9,093 nucleotides of DNA from an uncultured Clostridia bacterium (GTDB lineage Bacteria; Bacillota; Clostridia; Oscillospirales; Ruminococcaceae). The DNA is taken from the NCBI GenBank assembly GCA_947175655.1, contig CAMWNQ010000066.1, positions 1 to 9,093 of the forward strand, read 5' to 3'. Shown in pieces: positions 8,298-9,093 of this stretch. Both the position numbers and the translations under genes were made by a program. The notes under the pieces are model-generated. The model searched no databases. It was given only the letters and a program-made list of their open reading frames with translations, and was not told where the DNA came from. Positions within the stretch are counted from its first letter, which is position 1. Every line of letters begins with the position of its first letter.

Positions 8298-8868
8298 ATT
8301 TTAAAGTCCATACTGCCATTGAAATAATTCCTATATAAACAAGCATTGCAGGTATTCCCCTGAATGACGACGGCACTTTTGATGAATTCAATCTGCTGTA
8401 TGCAGACATAACAAATAAAGATGCCATTATAAATCCGAAACCGGATTGCAAGCCATAAATAACATAATCCGAAAGTGAAGATACTTTGGTATTTTCGTGA
8501 ATCATATAAAGCGAACCCATTACAGCACAATTAAATGATGCTATATGAATATATCTTTTAAGTCTTTCAAATAAATTTATACTGATAAGATGAATGACCA
8601 TAAGACTTGCCGTATAAATAATTCCTATGATGATAACATATATAAAAAGACGAAAATTACTGAAATATCCGCTGAAAAGATTTTTAAATAAATTTTCTGT
8701 AAAATATGCCCCAACGGAACCTATTGTTGTAAAGATACTTATTATAAATGCTATGCCTATAAAATTTTTTCTGTTTTTTGCCGATATAAAAACTGTAATT
8801 GTACCGAGTGCCTGAGTAAATATAAGATTTCCGGCAAGCTGTGAAAGAAAACTTATTATTAAAAACAT
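8296..8868 (-). CDS. Divergent RnfA-like membrane protein (Rnf/Nqr family)
   Basis: RnfA is a six-helix integral membrane subunit of the ferredoxin:NAD+ oxidoreductase (Rnf) ion pump. With RnfE it holds a membrane-embedded [2Fe-2S] cluster through cysteines. The 190-aa product has the family length and about six hydrophobic segments (roughly 3-27, 37-57, 73-96, 106-123, 134-157, 170-187). Similarity to canonical RnfA is clearest at FNCAVMGSL (112-120, canonical TNCAVLGVA), VIYGLQSGFGF (136-146, canonical VVYGFGAALGF) and SKVPSSFRGIPA (163-174, canonical ADVPKSFKGFPI). The first cluster motif, canonically FLGICPFLG, reads ALGTITVFI (20-28), so that cysteine is gone while Cys114 remains. The canonical RERL reads YSRL (157-160). 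The ATG at 8868 follows AGGAG by 5 nt and lies 1 nt after the rnfE stop. Family membership is fairly sure; whether it still carries electrons is doubtful. Confidence 0.8.
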   Translation of the reverse strand: MFLIISFLSQLAGNLIFTQALGTITVFISAKNRKNFIGIAFIISIFTTIGSVGAYFTENLFKNLFSGYFSNFRLFIYVIIIGIIYTASLMVIHLISINLFERLKRYIHIASFNCAVMGSLYMIHENTKVSSLSDYVIYGLQSGFGFIMASLFVMSAYSRLNSSKVPSSFRGIPAMLVYIGIISMAVWTLK

Positions 8869-8869
8869 A

Positions 8870-9091
8870 TTATCTCCTGCTTTCGACTGATACTGAAAAT
8901 AACGAACGGACTTTACGATAAATTCCGCAAAGCACTCCAAGAACTATAAATCCTCCAAATGGAAGTGCAAAGCTTGGAATAACTGTATCTATATTTACTA
9001 CTATGTTATTTATAGTACCATATGAAATAAGTTCTCTTAAAATTCCGGCTATAATTACAACAGCATCAAATCCTAATATATAAAATATAAG
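8870..9091 (-). CDS. RnfE-like membrane protein, C-terminal fragment (start outside window)
   Basis: Only the last 73 residues are in the window; the frame stays open to the right edge and ends with TAA one nucleotide before the RnfA-like ATG. The visible part resembles the end of RnfE/NqrD: a hydrophobic stretch LIFYILGFDAVVIIAGI, then LRELISYGTI (canonical VREILGNGTI), then IPSFALPFGGFIVLGVLCG (canonical LPPGAFLTLGFLLA), and a basic tail. The two cysteines that bind the shared [2Fe-2S] cluster in RnfE lie upstream of this region, so their presence cannot be judged. The order E then A matches the common rnfCDGEAB arrangement, so C, D and G genes may lie to the right of the window. Confidence 0.75.
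   Translation of the reverse strand, partial: LIFYILGFDAVVIIAGILRELISYGTINNIVVNIDTVIPSFALPFGGFIVLGVLCGIYRKVRSLFSVSVESRR
8874..8878 (-). promoter_or_regulatory. Ribosome binding site that sets the RnfA-like start
   Basis: AGGAG lies 5 nt before the ATG at 8868, inside the last codons of the RnfE-like gene. It favours this start over an in-frame ATG at 8940. The upstream ATG would add 24 residues unlike any RnfA N terminus and would overlap the upstream gene by 71 nt. Confidence 0.8.
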
Positions 9092-9093
9092 AT

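Noticed and set aside
8279..8530. 83-codon minus-strand frame, partly Cys-rich
   Set aside because: It lies in another frame of the RnfA-like gene, which has clear family similarity, so this is a shadow frame.
8869..8940. Longer RnfA-like protein starting at the ATG at 8940, with 24 extra residues
   Set aside because: It would overlap the RnfE-like gene by 71 nt, the extra residues do not resemble an RnfA N terminus, and the ATG at 8868 has a well-placed AGGAG and begins a typical first membrane helix.
8296..9091. Calling the RnfE- and RnfA-like genes a working Rnf energy-conserving complex
   Set aside because: One cluster cysteine position is lost, rnfB does not follow, and the C, D and G subunits are not in the window, so only family-level naming is supported.
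1..9093. CRISPR array, tRNA, insertion sequence, phage or attachment site
   Set aside because: No regularly spaced direct repeats, cloverleaf-like sequence, transposase or integrase motif was seen; the window is almost fully occupied by eight same-strand genes.

Overview
The window reads as chromosomal DNA from a low-GC member of the Firmicutes (Bacillota), most likely a Clostridia/Ruminococcus-type anaerobe. The evidence is AT-rich coding DNA with many ATA and AGA codons, strong AGGAG ribosome binding sites, the Firmicutes/Actinobacteria-type proteins HprK and WhiA, and a membrane gene pair of the Rnf type found in anaerobes. The genus is an inference.

All eight genes lie on the minus strand and are packed head to tail, so transcription runs from high to low coordinates. 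In order they are: the C-terminal end of an RnfE-like membrane protein (cut by the right edge); a divergent RnfA-like membrane protein; a membrane-anchored DUF4015/putative glycoside-hydrolase-like protein; hprK (HPr kinase/phosphorylase); murB (peptidoglycan precursor synthesis); rapZ (P-loop nucleotide-binding protein); whiA (HTH regulator); and dnaE (DNA polymerase III alpha, cut by the left edge). The gaps are 1, 13, 38, 36, 15 and 13 nt, and the last pair overlaps by 14 nt. No convincing terminator or promoter separates the genes, so one long transcript is plausible. The AT-rich 38-nt gap before hprK is the only place that looks like a possible internal promoter.

The hprK-murB-rapZ-whiA-dnaE block is a housekeeping neighbourhood joining carbon-catabolite control, cell-wall precursor synthesis, envelope/division regulation and replication. 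It lacks yvcK, which usually sits between rapZ and whiA. The right-hand part is less ordinary. The RnfA-like protein has lost one of its two cluster-binding cysteine positions. The gene after it is not rnfB, the usual next gene, but a DUF4015-type protein whose usual FDYIRFP-like motif is changed. These are the best candidates for something undescribed.

I saw no tRNA, rRNA, CRISPR array, insertion sequence, integrase or long repeat. No stretch over 300 nt lacks a gene.
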